From NCBI GenBank assembly GCA_963703665.1, contig CAVPFB010000003.1, forward strand, positions 496,001 through 560,000: DNA of 64,000 nucleotides, in the 5' to 3' direction. Below, one piece after another: positions 8,754-18,704 of the stretch. Source of the stretch: AP-15 sp963703665 (lineage in GTDB: Bacteria; Pseudomonadota; Alphaproteobacteria; ATCC43930; CGMCC-115725). Position 1 is the stretch's first letter. Every line of letters starts with the position of its first letter. The notes under the pieces were generated by a model, which saw nothing but the letters and a program-made list of their open reading frames with translations, searched no databases and was not told the origin of the DNA. Made by a program: the position numbers and the translations under genes.

Positions 8754-10086
8754 TTGCACCGGCAGATGGCTCGCTGGTTCCGCGTAGCGCTGTGGGCTGT
8801 CCCGCTGGCCGGGCTTGCCATCGGAGCTTGCTGGTTGCCGATCTGGCCCGTGGGCAGCGCCGGAAAGACCGCCTTCGAGGCATTGTGCTCGGGGGCAGCC
8901 TCGCTGTTGCGCGTGGCCCAATCGACCGCCGCCCCGGCTCCGGCCGTTCCGACGCGCGCCGTCCCGGCCCATCCGGCTTCGGCGCCTGCGGCTCCCGCCG
9001 TGCCCGCGATCCAAACGGTGCCGGGCATGCCGCCGGTCCTGAACCCCGCCAACCTCTATAGTGCTGCCGGCGCCAACATGCTGAGCCCGGCGGTGGCCGG
9101 AGCGCTGAGCCGCATCTATGTGCCGAACCTGCGTTCGGACGACGTCTACGTGATCGATCCGGCGAGCCTGAAGGTGGTCGATCGTTTTCCGGTCGGCGTC
9201 ATCCCGCAGCATGTCGTCCCGTCCTGGGACCTGCAGACCCTGTGGGTCGCCAACAACGGCCGCCGCGGCCACGAAGGCAGCGTCACCCCGATCGACCCCA
9301 GGACCGGCAAGCCCGGCCCCAGCATTCCGGTCGCCGACCCCTACAACATGTATTTCACACCCGACGGCAAGGCGGCGATCGTCGTCGCCGAGCGCTTGAA
9401 GCAGCTCGATTTCCGCGACCCGCACACGATGCAGCTGGAACAGACCGTGCCGACCCCCGGCTGCTCCGGCGTCAACCACGCCGATTTCTCGATCGACGGG
9501 CGTTACGCGATCTTCACCTGCGAGTTCCGCGGCGGCGGCCTCGTTAAGATCGACATGGTCAACCGCACGGTGCTCGGCTATCTGAAGCTCGACACAAGCG
9601 GCATGCCGCAGGACATCCGCATTTCGCCCGACGGCAAGCTGTTCTACATCGCCGACATGTGGGCCGACGGCGTGTTCCTCGTCGATGGCGCGAGCTTCAC
9701 CAGGGTCGGGTTCATCCACACCGGGACCGGGACCCACGGGCTCTATCCCAGCCGCGACGGCACCCTGCTCTACGTCTCCAACCGCGGCTCGCACAAGGTC
9801 CACGGACCGCCGCACGGCCCCGGCAGCATCAGCGTCATCGATTTCGCCACCCGCGCGGTCGTCAAAAACTGGCCGATCCCCGGCGGCGGCAGCCCCGACA
9901 TGGGCAACGTCAGCGCCGACGGCAAACAGCTGTGGCTGTCCGGCCGCTACGACAACGTCGTCTACGACATCGACACGACGACCGGTGCGGTCAGAGAAAT
10001 CCCGGTCGGCAAGGAGCCGCACGGCCTGACCGTGCTGGCCCCAACCCGGCCGCTACTCCTTCGGCCACACGGGGAATATGCGGTAG
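8754..10086 (+). CDS. YVTN-type beta-propeller protein, secreted or membrane-anchored (frameshift near the end)
   Basis: An N-terminal hydrophobic anchor (ALWAVPLAGLAIGACWLPIW) and an Ala/Pro-rich linker are followed by repeats of the YVTN/NHL kind, such as IYVPNLRSDDVYVIDPASLKVV, LWVANNGRRGHEG, LFYIADMWADGVFLVD and LLYVSNRGSHKVHG. The propeller presumably scaffolds ligand or protein binding in the periplasm. TTG 8754 is the likely start, because GGAGGG lies four bases ahead; ATG 8766 is the alternative. The tail is out of frame: dropping one base near 10034 turns VLAPTRPLLL into VWPQPGRYSFGHTGNMR with stop TAG 10084-10086, the ending typical of these proteins. Confidence 0.8.
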
Positions 10087-10264
10087 TCTATCAACGGTCA
10101 ATTTCATCTGCCAAGACATTGCGTATCACAACGGAACGAGTTGGCACGGAGGTGACCACATCCGTTCTGTGGGGATAACTATCAACAAAAAGGTTCAAAT
10201 TCGGTCATATCCTGTGACGCGCGACGCGGCGCCGAAACTTGGGTAGCGGGAGGTTATAGATTAG

Positions 10265-11216
10265 ATGGTTGATACCAGGATACGCAAAAATGAGAAATGC
10301 GTGATAGGATTGCCGGTTTGTGATTACGTCTTTTCGTCGACTCGTAGTTGCTTTATTGCGTATGGATTCTCTACCAGTAGCCTTGAGCGCGATATTTTGA
10401 AAAGCATATTGGAAGAGCGCGGCATTGCCCCCGTCGAGGCTGGGGATCGGCTTGAACCTGCTAGGTTCTCCTTTTGTACTAAGATATGTTCTAAAATCAT
10501 AATTGCTCAGTTCTGTATTGTGTTAGCAAATCACGACGTCGTCAGAGGTCGTGAAATGCCAAACGCTAACGTGAATATGGAGTATGGCTTGATGTTGGGT
10601 CATAATAAGTATATAATTCCATTTCAGAAGGACAGCCAAACACTTCCGTTCAATGTGTCCAGTTTGGACACCGTCAAATACAATCAGATCAATTTCAAAA
10701 CGTTAGCCATTTCTGCAATTGATAAGGCGATCGCAGAGACCGCACAAACACAGCCGACCTCGAACGTGGACCAAATTTTGTCGGTATTTACGTTAATTAA
10801 AAATGCCGCGTTTGTAAACGTCGAGCACAGCACTGATGAGCGAGCGTTGTTTGAGTTAGGCCGTACGTTCGGGTTTAATTTTTTGGTGAAATTTGATGGA
10901 TTGAGCTATGTCTTCCTTGGAAATTTTACCACTCTTTCAGGGAATGCTGTAATTTGGCGGCTAACTAAATTTTTGGCGCTTATCGAAGCGCGCTTGAAAA
11001 TGGTGCCGATTTCGAATCGAAATGGGTTTGGCTTCTCAACAAGCCAAGGCGATACTGGATATTATCATGCAACGATTGGAAATTTGGCTCATTCTCAATG
11101 GAACCGCCGAGGAGAGTGAGGTCGAGTCGTGGTTAGCGGAGAGGCAGCTTCCCTTTCCAATAGAAACATTTGACTTACCGACCGTGACAAAAATTGTAGC
11201 CGAGTTGCCGCATTAA
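10265..11216 (+). CDS. AT-rich acquired gene, possible TIR/nucleoside-transferase-like nucleotide-binding protein
   Basis: Base composition drops sharply here compared with both neighbours, marking this gene as probably transferred in. The N-terminal ~160 residues look like a Rossmann-type effector fold: CFIAYGFSTSSLERDILKSI, then FCTKICSKIIIAQFCIVLAN, the acidic motif NANVNMEYGLMLGHNKYIIP, and FNVSSLDTVKYNQI. An EYGLM-type glutamate after an NxNV motif resembles TIR-like and nucleoside deoxyribosyltransferase-like domains used in defence proteins. The C-terminal half is unrecognised. The first frame ends at 11119, but removing one base of an AAA run near 11019 continues as QQAKAILDIIMQRLEIW to a stop at 11214-11216. 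The function is inferred only from fold-like motifs. Confidence 0.45.
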
Positions 11217-11263
11217 GGACCCATGCCACTCTAGTAGCGCAATTCTAACGGATGGTACCCAGT

Positions 11264-11328
11264 GTCACCTCTGCGAAGGCCGATGTGCCTATGGTTGACA
11301 TGGGTCCCGGCCTTCGCCGGGATGACGA
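11264..11328. repeat. dispersed inverted repeat of alphaproteobacterial type
   Basis: GTCACCTCTGCGAAGGCCGA and CCCGGCCTTCGCCGGGATGAC form the arms of an imperfect hairpin. CCCGGCCTTCGCCGGGATGA is a very common intergenic repeat sequence in alphaproteobacteria. It lies between the convergent acquired gene and the copper ATPase gene and may also end their transcripts. Confidence 0.6.
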
Positions 11329-11428
11329 GAACGGGGAGGCTACGGTCGCAAGCGTTAGGTTTGTACCGCTAGCCGCGCCGACCGGCAGCGCAAAACAGGT
11401 GACGATATCTTGTGCATCCACACAGTCC

Positions 11429-13781
11429 TCACAGGCGTACCCGGCGCAACCGGAGGGCGTTGCTGATGACCAGCACCGAGCTGGCGCTCATGGCGGCGCT
11501 GGCGATCATTGGGTTGAGGAGGAGGCCGAAGGCCGGGTAGAGCGCGCCGGCGGCGATCGGGATCGCCAGGGCGTTGAAGATGAAGGCGAAGAACAGGTTT
11601 TGGCGGATGTTGCGCATGACCGCGCGGGAGAGGCGGCGGGCGCGCACGATCCCTGAGAGATCGCCTTTGACCAAGGTCAGTGCGGCGCTCTCGATCGCGA
11701 TGTCGGCGCCGGTGCCCATGGCGATGCCGATATCGGCCTGGGCCAGCGCCGGCGCGTCGTTGATCCCGTCGCCGGCCATCGCCACGATATGATGCCGCTG
11801 CTGAAGGTCGCGCACCGCCCGCGCCTTCTGGTCGGGCAGGATTTCGGCGACGACCTCGTCGATGCCGAGCCGGCGGCCGACCGCCTGCGCCGTGGCGCGG
11901 CTGTCGCCGGTCAGCATCACCACGCGCAGCCCCTCTTCGCGCAAGGCGGCGAGCGCTCCGGCCGCACCCTCCTTGACCGGGTCGGCAACCGCGACGAGCC
12001 CGGCCACCGCGCCGTCGATCGCGACCAGCATGACGGTTTGGCCGTCCTGGCGCAGCTCGTCGGCGCGCAGGGCCAGATCGCCCGGATCGAGGCCGAGGCC
12101 AGCAAAGAGGGCCGGGTTGCCGATCGCGACGCGGCGGCCATCGACCGAGCCGGTGATGCCCTTGCCGGTCTGCGAGGCAAAGTCGGTCGCGGCGCTGAGC
12201 CTCAGACCGCGTTCTTCCGCAGCGCTGACGATGGCGGCGGCCAGCGGGTGCTCGCTGCCGCGTTCGAGGCTGGCGGCGAGGCGCACCAATTCGGCCTCGT
12301 CGAAACCGTGATCGGCGATCACGCCGGCGAGGCGCGGCTTGCCGAGGGTCAGGGTGCCGGTCTTGTCGATGACCAGGGTGTCGGCCTTCTCCATCAGCTC
12401 GAGCGCTTCGGCGTTGCGGGCGAGGACGCCGGCACGAGCGCCGCGCCCGGTGCCGACCATGATCGACATCGGCGTCGCCAGGCCGAGCGCGCACGGGCAG
12501 GCGACGATCAGAACCGCGACCGCGTTGACCAGCGCGAAGCCCATCGCCGGCGCCGGGCCGACAATCGACCAGATGATAAAGCTCAAGATCGCAGCCAGGA
12601 TGACCCCCGGCACGAACCAGCCGGACACGGTATCGGCCAATGCCTGGATCGGTGCGCGCGAGCGCTGCGCCTCGGCGACCATCTGCACGATCCGGGCGAG
12701 GAGAGTGTCGCCCCCGACCCGCTCGGCACGCATGATAAAGCTGCCGTTGGCGTTGAGGGTGGCACCTGTCACGTTGTCGCCCGCGCTCTTTTCAACCGGC
12801 GCCGGCTCGCCGCTGATCATCGCTTCATCGACCGTGCTCGACCCTTCGAGGACGACGCCGTCGACCGGCACCTTGTCGCCGGGGCGGACGCGCAGGCGAT
12901 CGCCGGGCACGACCATGTCGAGCGCGATATCGGCCTCGCTGCCGTCGTCGCGCACGAGCCGGCGCGGTTTTGGGCGCGAGATCCAGCAAGGCGCGGATCG
13001 CGCCGCCGGTCTGCGCGCGGGCGCGCAATTCGAGGACCTGGCCGAGCAGGACCAGGGTGACGATGACCGCCGCCGGCTCGAAATAGACCGGGACGCCTCC
13101 GTCCGGCGTGCGGAAGGACGCCGGGAAGATCCCCGGCAGCAGCGCGGCCGCGAGGCTGTAGCCGTAGGCGACGCCGGTGCCGAGCGCGATCAGGGTGAAC
13201 ATGTTGAGCCGGCGGTTGACGAGCGAGGCCCAGCCGCGCCGGAAAAACGGCCACGCCGCACCACAGCACGACCGGGGTCGCCAGCGCCAGCTGCAGCCAG
13301 ATCGCGGCGCGGGAGAAATCAGTGCGTCGAGCGCCGGCTTGGCGAAATCCGCGGCCATCGCCAGCGCGACGAGCGGCAGCGCCAGCGCCACCCCGACCCA
13401 GAAACGGCGCGTCATTTCGGCCAGCTCGGGGTTGGCGGCTTCCCCCGCCGAGGGCGTCATCGGCTCCAGCGCCATGCCGCAGATCGGGCAGCTGCCCGGG
13501 CCGTCGCGCAGGATCTGCGGGTGCATCGGGCAGGTCCACCGGGCCCCGACGGCCGCCGGCATTGCAGGACCGGCCGGGTTCAGATAGCGCGCCGGGTCGG
13601 CCTCGAACCGCTCCCGGCAGCGGCTGCTGCAAAAGTAATAGGCATGGCCGGCGTGCTCGCTGCGGTGCCTGGCGAGCGCCGGATCGACCGTCATCCCGCA
13701 CACCGGGTCGCGGGCGCTGTCGCGCTCCAGCGGCCGGGGTTGGCCGGCTTGCGCCGCGGAAGAATGCCGGGCTGCGGTCAT
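11429..13781 (-). CDS. copA: copper-translocating P-type ATPase with N-terminal YHS and metal-binding domains (three frameshifts)
   Basis: A P1B-type ATPase that exports Cu+ across the inner membrane. The N-terminus has a YHS domain (DPVCGMTV...YYFCSSRC) followed by a short heavy-metal-binding domain (WTCPMHPQI...CPICGMAL) in place of the usual CxxC MXR domain. The catalytic core shows TGE-loop SGEPAPVEK, the CPC transport motif (VACPCALGLATP), the phosphorylation site DKTGTLT and the hinge GDGINDAPALA. The frame is broken near 13308 and 13258 (the piece between reads correctly as AAIWLQLALATPVVLWCG in another frame) and again near 12961. All breaks are one-base shifts, so the gene is probably intact in reality. 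Its ATG overlaps the csoR stop by four bases. Confidence 0.88.
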
Positions 13782-14122
13782 CGCCTGCGCGTCCGAGCTC
13801 GGGGGGCGTCGCCCGGTCCGTCAGCAAGCGGCTCGGCGCGCTCGCGAAAATCGGTCAGGCTGCTGTTGAACCGCAAGGCGTCGATCAGCTCGGCAATCTT
13901 GGCGCTGCCGCCGCCGGCCTGGATCGCCTCGGTGACGCAGGTCTCCAAATGGTTCTGCAGCAGGATGCGGTTGACGCGTTCGAGTGAGGCCTGTGCGGCG
14001 GCGACCTGTTTCATCAGGTCCGGACAATAGGCTTCCGCCTCGACCATCCGGATGACCCCGTCGAGGTGCCCGCGCACCGTCTTCAATCGCAGCAGCGCGT
14101 CCTGCTTGTGCCCGGCATTCAT
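13778..14122 (-). CDS. csoR: CsoR/FrmR-family metal-sensing repressor
   Basis: A 114-residue all-helical repressor of the DUF156 family. The copper-type C-H-C ligand set is visible: Cys in AEAYCPDLMKQ, then His and Cys in LLQNHLETCVTEAI. Copper binding is expected to release it from DNA and derepress the operon. ATG 14122 is chosen because GGAG lies eight bases upstream; an in-frame GTG at 14143 would add seven residues. It overlaps the copper ATPase start by ATGA, so repressor and pump form one self-regulated operon. Confidence 0.88.
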   Translation of the reverse strand: MNAGHKQDALLRLKTVRGHLDGVIRMVEAEAYCPDLMKQVAAAQASLERVNRILLQNHLETCVTEAIQAGGGSAKIAELIDALRFNSSLTDFRERAEPLADGPGDAPRARTRRR

Positions 14123-14138
14123 CACGGTCGCTCCATGG

Positions 14139-14157
14139 CCCACCCTGGTGGGGTGGG
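14139..14157. promoter_or_regulatory. candidate CsoR operator
   Basis: CCCACC CTGGTGG GGTGGG is an inverted repeat with a G/C-rich centre, 17 bases ahead of the csoR start. CsoR/RcnR-family repressors bind G-tract inverted repeats of this general kind in their own promoters. The position and shape fit, but no consensus for this species is available to compare. Confidence 0.45.
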
Positions 14158-14268
14158 TTCCATTTAGGCGTGCCTCATCGAGAGATCAACAGGAGGCGAG
14201 TGATCGGGGTTGCGGGGCGCGCTCCGTGCAAGGGTTAAATCGCCCCGACGCATCGACAGGAGAAGGCG

Positions 14269-15231
14269 ATGAGCGAGGCGACACCGTGGATCGACCCGGA
14301 GCTGACGGCGGCCGGACAATTGCTGCAGAGCCGGGGCCTGGTCGCCCCCGACCGCACCCAGGCGCCGCTCGCCGAGGTGCGCGCCGCGCAGGACCGGATC
14401 GGCGCGTTTTTGGGCGAGGGCTCGGTCCCGCTCAATGACGAACGCGATCTCGGCCTGCCGGGCCCGCACGGGCAGGTGCCGTGCCGGCTCTATCTGCCGG
14501 ACGATGCCGAGCGCCCGCCGTTGCTGATCTACGCGCATGGCGGCGGCTTCATGCAGGGCAGCATCCCCTCCTGGGATGCGATGCTGCGCGAGCTGGTGCG
14601 CCAGTCGGGGGTGGCGGCCTTGTCGGTCGACTACAAGCTTTCGCCCGAGCACCGCTTCCCGAAGGCGTTCGAGGAGATGGTCGCGGTGACCCGCCTCGCC
14701 GCGCGCGAGGGCGCCGGCCTCGGCATCGACCCCGACCGGCTCGCGGTCGGCGGCGATTCGGCCGGCGGCAATCTGGCGCTCGCCGCTGCCCTCGCCCTGC
14801 GCGACGAGGGGGTGCGCGCGCTGCGCTTCATGCTGCTGATCTACGGGGTCTATTCGGCCGACAGCGACAGCCCGTCCTGGCGGCGCTTCGGCCAGGGCGC
14901 CGGCCTGTCGCAGACCCAGATGCGCTGGATCTGGGAGACCTATCTCGAAAACCCGGAGCAGCGGAAGGATTGGCGGGCCGCACCGATAACGGGCAAGCTC
15001 GCCGGCCTGCCGCCGGCCCATCTGATCGTCGGCGGCCTCGACCCGCTGATCGACGACAGCCACCGCCTGGCTGCCGCCCTCAGCGACGCCGGCGTGCCCT
15101 GCGCGCTAACCGTCTATGCCGGCATCAACCACGGCTTCATCCGCTACGGAAGGCTTATCGCCACCGCGCGCCGCGCGCTCGGCGACTGCGCCGCGGCCTT
15201 GCGCCAGGGGCTCGCTACAGCGGTGGGATAG
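14269..15231 (+). CDS. alpha/beta hydrolase, hormone-sensitive-lipase-type esterase
   Basis: A 320-residue esterase of the bacterial HSL (family IV) group. The oxyanion motif HGGGF and the nucleophile motif GDSAGG are both present, and the acid and histidine of the triad fit GGLDPLIDD and GINHGFIRY near the C-terminus. It would hydrolyse short acyl esters in the cytosol. AGGAGA precedes ATG 14269. It is divergent from the csoR operon and its 3' end overlaps the convergent glucoamylase gene by 17 bases. Confidence 0.88.
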   Translation: MSEATPWIDPELTAAGQLLQSRGLVAPDRTQAPLAEVRAAQDRIGAFLGEGSVPLNDERDLGLPGPHGQVPCRLYLPDDAERPPLLIYAHGGGFMQGSIPSWDAMLRELVRQSGVAALSVDYKLSPEHRFPKAFEEMVAVTRLAAREGAGLGIDPDRLAVGGDSAGGNLALAAALALRDEGVRALRFMLLIYGVYSADSDSPSWRRFGQGAGLSQTQMRWIWETYLENPEQRKDWRAAPITGKLAGLPPAHLIVGGLDPLIDDSHRLAAALSDAGVPCALTVYAGINHGFIRYGRLIATARRALGDCAAALRQGLATAVG

Positions 15232-17074
15232 CCGCTCTGGCCCGGGCTCCGGGCGCCTTTGGGGCGGTTTTGCCGTCGCGCGCGGCGCGCTGCTCGGCCG
15301 GGCCTTCGCTGCGGGTCAGGTTGAAGGCGGTGTTGACCAGCGCGACATGCGAGAACGCCTGCGGGAAATTCCCGACCTGACGTTTGGCGCCGGGGTCGTA
15401 TTCCTCCGCCAGCAGGCCGACATCGTTGGCCAGCCCCAGCAGCCTTTCGAAAAGGGTGCGCGCTGCGGCGATGCGGCCCTGCAGAATGTAATTGTCGGCG
15501 AGCCAGAAGCTGCAGGCGAGAAACGCCCCTTCGCCGGGCGGCAGCCCGTCGACGCCCTCACCGGTGTCGTAGCGCATCACGAACCCGTCGACGACGAGGC
15601 GTTCTTCGATCGCCTTGACCGTGCCGATGATGCGCTTGTCGGTCGGCGGCAGAAACCCGACGAGAGGCAATAGCAGCAGGCTCGCGTCGAGCGCCTTTGA
15701 GCCGTAGGCCTGGACGAAGCTGCCGAGACCGCGATCAAACGCCTTTGCGCAGACATCGGCATGGATTTTGTCGCGGATCTTGCGCCAGGGCTCGGCGCGG
15801 ACGCCGCCGTCGAGCCGCTCCGATATCTTGATCGCGCGATCGAAGGCGACCCATGCCATCGCCTTTGAATGGGTGAAATGCTGCGGCGGCCCGCGCACCT
15901 CCCAGATGCCCTCGTCGGGCTGGTCCCAGATCTTCTCCAAATGCCCGAGAATGACGCTGCCGATCGGCGCGGCGCGGTCGACCGCCGGCAGGCCGTGCAA
16001 GAAGGTGTGGTAGAATGCGTCCATGATCTCGCCGTAGATGTCGAGCTGGACCTGGCGCGCGGCATCGTTGCCGATGCGGACCGGGCGCGAGCCCTCGTAT
16101 CCCGGCAGCCACGGCACCTCCCACTCGGTCAGCCGCCGCTCGCCGCCGAGCCCGTACATGATCTGAATCTGGTCAGGGTTGCCGGCGACGGCGCGGAACA
16201 GCCAGTCGCGCCAGGCCCGCGCCTCGTCGATATATCCGGCATTCATCAGCGCCAACAAGGTGAAGGTGGCGTCGCGCAACCAACAGTAGCGATAATCCCA
16301 GTTGCGGGGACCGCCGAGCTGCTCGGGCAGCGACGTCGTCGGCGCCGCGACGATGCCGCCGGTCGGCGCAAAAGTCAGGCCTTTCAGCACCACCAGCGAA
16401 CGCTTGACGGTATCGGTCCACGGCCCTGCCGGGGCGCATTGGTCGGACCATTTGCGCCAGAACGACAGCGCGTTGTGGAGCGCCCGCTCGGCGTCGACCG
16501 GACGCGGCGGCGGCTGATGCGAGGGCCCGTAGGTCAACACGAACGGGATGGTCTCGCCGGCGCCGACCTCGAACTCGCCGACGGTCTTCAGATCCTCGCC
16601 GCGCAACGGCACCGGGGTGCGCAGCACCACCCGCTCCGGCCCGCCGATCGCTGAAATGCCGCCCTCGGAGAGCTGCTCGACCCAGGGCACCAGCGCGCCG
16701 TAATCGAAACGCAGGATGAACTCGACAGCCATGGCGACGCGCCCGCGCAGGCCGCGAACCAGCCGCACCAGATCCAATGGCCCATGCCGCGGCCGGAAGA
16801 AGTCGATCAGCTCGACCGCGCCGGTTGCGGTTTCGTATGTCGTCGCCAGAACCAGCGAGCTGTCGAGATAGCGCCGCTCGACCCGAACGGCCGCATCGGC
16901 GGGTGCGATCAGCCAGCGGCCATGTTCGGGCGTGCCCAAGAGCGCGGCGAAACAGGCGGGCGAATCGAAGCGCGGCAGGCACAGCCAATCGATCGAGCCG
17001 TTGCGCCCCACCAGCGCCGCCGTGGCGCAGTCGCCAATCAGCGCGTAATCCTCGATCCGCTGGGTCGATGTCAT
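15215..17074 (-). CDS. glycoside hydrolase family 15 protein (glucoamylase/trehalase-like)
   Basis: A 619-residue protein with the two-domain layout of bacterial GH15 enzymes: an N-terminal beta-sandwich (IEDYALIGDCATAALVGRNG, SIDWLCLPRFDSPACF) and an (alpha/alpha)6 barrel (GGPRNWDYRYCWLRDATFTL). The likely catalytic glutamates lie in DEGIWEVRG and LLAEEYDP. Such enzymes release glucose from alpha-glucans or trehalose. The start is set at MTSTQRIEDY, where family homology begins; upstream codons look non-coding. No trehalose synthesis genes are adjacent. Confidence 0.9.
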   Translation of the reverse strand: MTSTQRIEDYALIGDCATAALVGRNGSIDWLCLPRFDSPACFAALLGTPEHGRWLIAPADAAVRVERRYLDSSLVLATTYETATGAVELIDFFRPRHGPLDLVRLVRGLRGRVAMAVEFILRFDYGALVPWVEQLSEGGISAIGGPERVVLRTPVPLRGEDLKTVGEFEVGAGETIPFVLTYGPSHQPPPRPVDAERALHNALSFWRKWSDQCAPAGPWTDTVKRSLVVLKGLTFAPTGGIVAAPTTSLPEQLGGPRNWDYRYCWLRDATFTLLALMNAGYIDEARAWRDWLFRAVAGNPDQIQIMYGLGGERRLTEWEVPWLPGYEGSRPVRIGNDAARQVQLDIYGEIMDAFYHTFLHGLPAVDRAAPIGSVILGHLEKIWDQPDEGIWEVRGPPQHFTHSKAMAWVAFDRAIKISERLDGGVRAEPWRKIRDKIHADVCAKAFDRGLGSFVQAYGSKALDASLLLLPLVGFLPPTDKRIIGTVKAIEERLVVDGFVMRYDTGEGVDGLPPGEGAFLACSFWLADNYILQGRIAAARTLFERLLGLANDVGLLAEEYDPGAKRQVGNFPQAFSHVALVNTAFNLTRSEGPAEQRAARDGKTAPKAPGARARAAIPPL

Positions 17075-17159
17075 TCGCTCGCTCGCTACGGACGTGATCT
17101 GCGAGCCGCAATAAAGCATTGCCGCGACGGCAAGGCCAAGACGCAACCGGGGGTCCCGC

Positions 17160-18704
17160 TCAATGCGGGGCCAGCGCCGGGCCGGAGCCGGCCTCGCGCG
17201 GCGGCCGGCGAAAGAAAAAGACCAGCGGGAGGGCCAGGAGCGTCAGGATCATCAGCAGCTTGAAATCATCGATATAGGCGATGATCTGCGCCTGCAAGGT
17301 CACGGTGGCGTCGAGCGCGGCGCGTCCCGCCGCCGTGAACGGGCTCCACAAATGCGCGATCGTCGGGTTGGCGAACAGGCGGTTGACCCCGGTGACATAT
17401 CGCCCGATTTCAGCATGGTTGACCTGGGTGTTGGTGACGAGCAGGGCCGAGACCACCGAGGTCCCCATGCTCTGGCCGAGGTTGCGAGCCAGATTAAAAA
17501 AGCCGGCACCTTCGGTGCGGTGCTCCGGCGCCAATGTCGCGAGCGTGATCACGCTGAGCGGCACGAACAAAAAGCCCATCCCGGCGCCCTGGATGACGCC
17601 GTTGATGCCAACCGTCCACTCCGAGACATCCGGGGTCCACCCGCTCATGTCCCACATTGCCCAGGCGCACAGGCCGAGGCCGATCGCCAGCAGCACGCGG
17701 GTGTCGAGGCGTCCGACCAGCCGGCCCACTCCCATCATCGCCATCAGGGTGCCCAACCCCCGCGGCGCCAGGGCAAACCCCGCGGTCAGGATCGGATAGC
17801 CCATCAAATCCTGCAGATAGAGCGGCAGCAGCGCCAGCGGGGCGAAATAGGTGATGCCGATGATGAAGACGAACAGCATGCCGGCGCTGAAGTTGCGGTC
17901 GCGGAACAGGCCGGGTCGGACAAAGGGCGCCGCAGCGCTGAAGGTGTGCACCAGAAACAGCCAGAACGCGCCGCCGCTGAGCACGGCCAAGCCGAGGATT
18001 TCGCGCGAGCCGAACCAGTCGAGTTCCTCGCCGCGGTCGAGCAGGATCTGCAACGCACCGATCGCCACGCTCAGCGCGGCAAAGCCGAACCAGTCGAGCC
18101 TGGGGTTGGTCCGTTTCGTGTCCGGCAAGAAGACGTACATGCCCAGGAATGCAATAGCACCAATCGGCACATTGATATAAAAATCCCAACGCCAACTGTA
18201 GTTTTCGGTGAGCCAGCCGCCGAGAACCGGCCCGATGATCGGGCCGATCATGATCGCCATGCCCCAATACGCCATCGCTGAGCCCTGACGCTCCGGCGGG
18301 TAGGTGTCCATCAGCACCGCCTGCGACAACGGCACCAAGGCCGCTCCGAAAGCGCCTTGGACCAGCCGGAAGACGACGATCTCGCCGATCGAACCGGCCA
18401 TGCCGCACGCCATCGAGGCGATCGTGAAGCCGACGATCGAGGTCATGAACAAGCGCTTGAGGCCAAATCGCCCGGTCAGATAGCCGGTCGGCGGCGTCAT
18501 GATCGCGGCGGCGACGATATACGAGGTCAACACCCATTCGACCTCGTCCTGGTTTGCCGCGAGGCTGCCCTGGATATAGGGCAGCGAGACGTTGGCGATT
18601 GTCGTGTCGAGCGCCTGCATGATCGTCGCCAGCCCGACGACGGCGGTGATCGCGAGGCGGTTGACTTGAACCGGCCCGCCCGCAGGATTGCCCGCGCCCG
18701 CCAT
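17160..18704 (-). CDS. emrB: DHA2-family multidrug efflux transporter, EmrB-type
   Basis: A 514-residue major facilitator protein with 14 predicted membrane helices. Marks of the DHA2 group include LDTTIANVSLPYIQG in helix 1, YLTGRFGLKRLF in the first loop and MIGPIIGPVLGGWL (antiporter motif C) in helix 5. It exports drugs or other hydrophobic compounds in exchange for protons. The ATG overlaps the stop of the membrane-fusion partner as TGATG, so the two proteins are co-translated. A TetR regulator lies divergently upstream and probably controls both. Confidence 0.93.
   Translation of the reverse strand: MAGAGNPAGGPVQVNRLAITAVVGLATIMQALDTTIANVSLPYIQGSLAANQDEVEWVLTSYIVAAAIMTPPTGYLTGRFGLKRLFMTSIVGFTIASMACGMAGSIGEIVVFRLVQGAFGAALVPLSQAVLMDTYPPERQGSAMAYWGMAIMIGPIIGPVLGGWLTENYSWRWDFYINVPIGAIAFLGMYVFLPDTKRTNPRLDWFGFAALSVAIGALQILLDRGEELDWFGSREILGLAVLSGGAFWLFLVHTFSAAAPFVRPGLFRDRNFSAGMLFVFIIGITYFAPLALLPLYLQDLMGYPILTAGFALAPRGLGTLMAMMGVGRLVGRLDTRVLLAIGLGLCAWAMWDMSGWTPDVSEWTVGINGVIQGAGMGFLFVPLSVITLATLAPEHRTEGAGFFNLARNLGQSMGTSVVSALLVTNTQVNHAEIGRYVTGVNRLFANPTIAHLWSPFTAAGRAALDATVTLQAQIIAYIDDFKLLMILTLLALPLVFFFRRPPREAGSGPALAPH

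Noticed and set aside
11789..13060. Plus-strand frame opposite the copper ATPase
   Set aside because: No family and a composition expected of a shadow frame. The ATPase motifs on the minus strand are clear despite its shifts.
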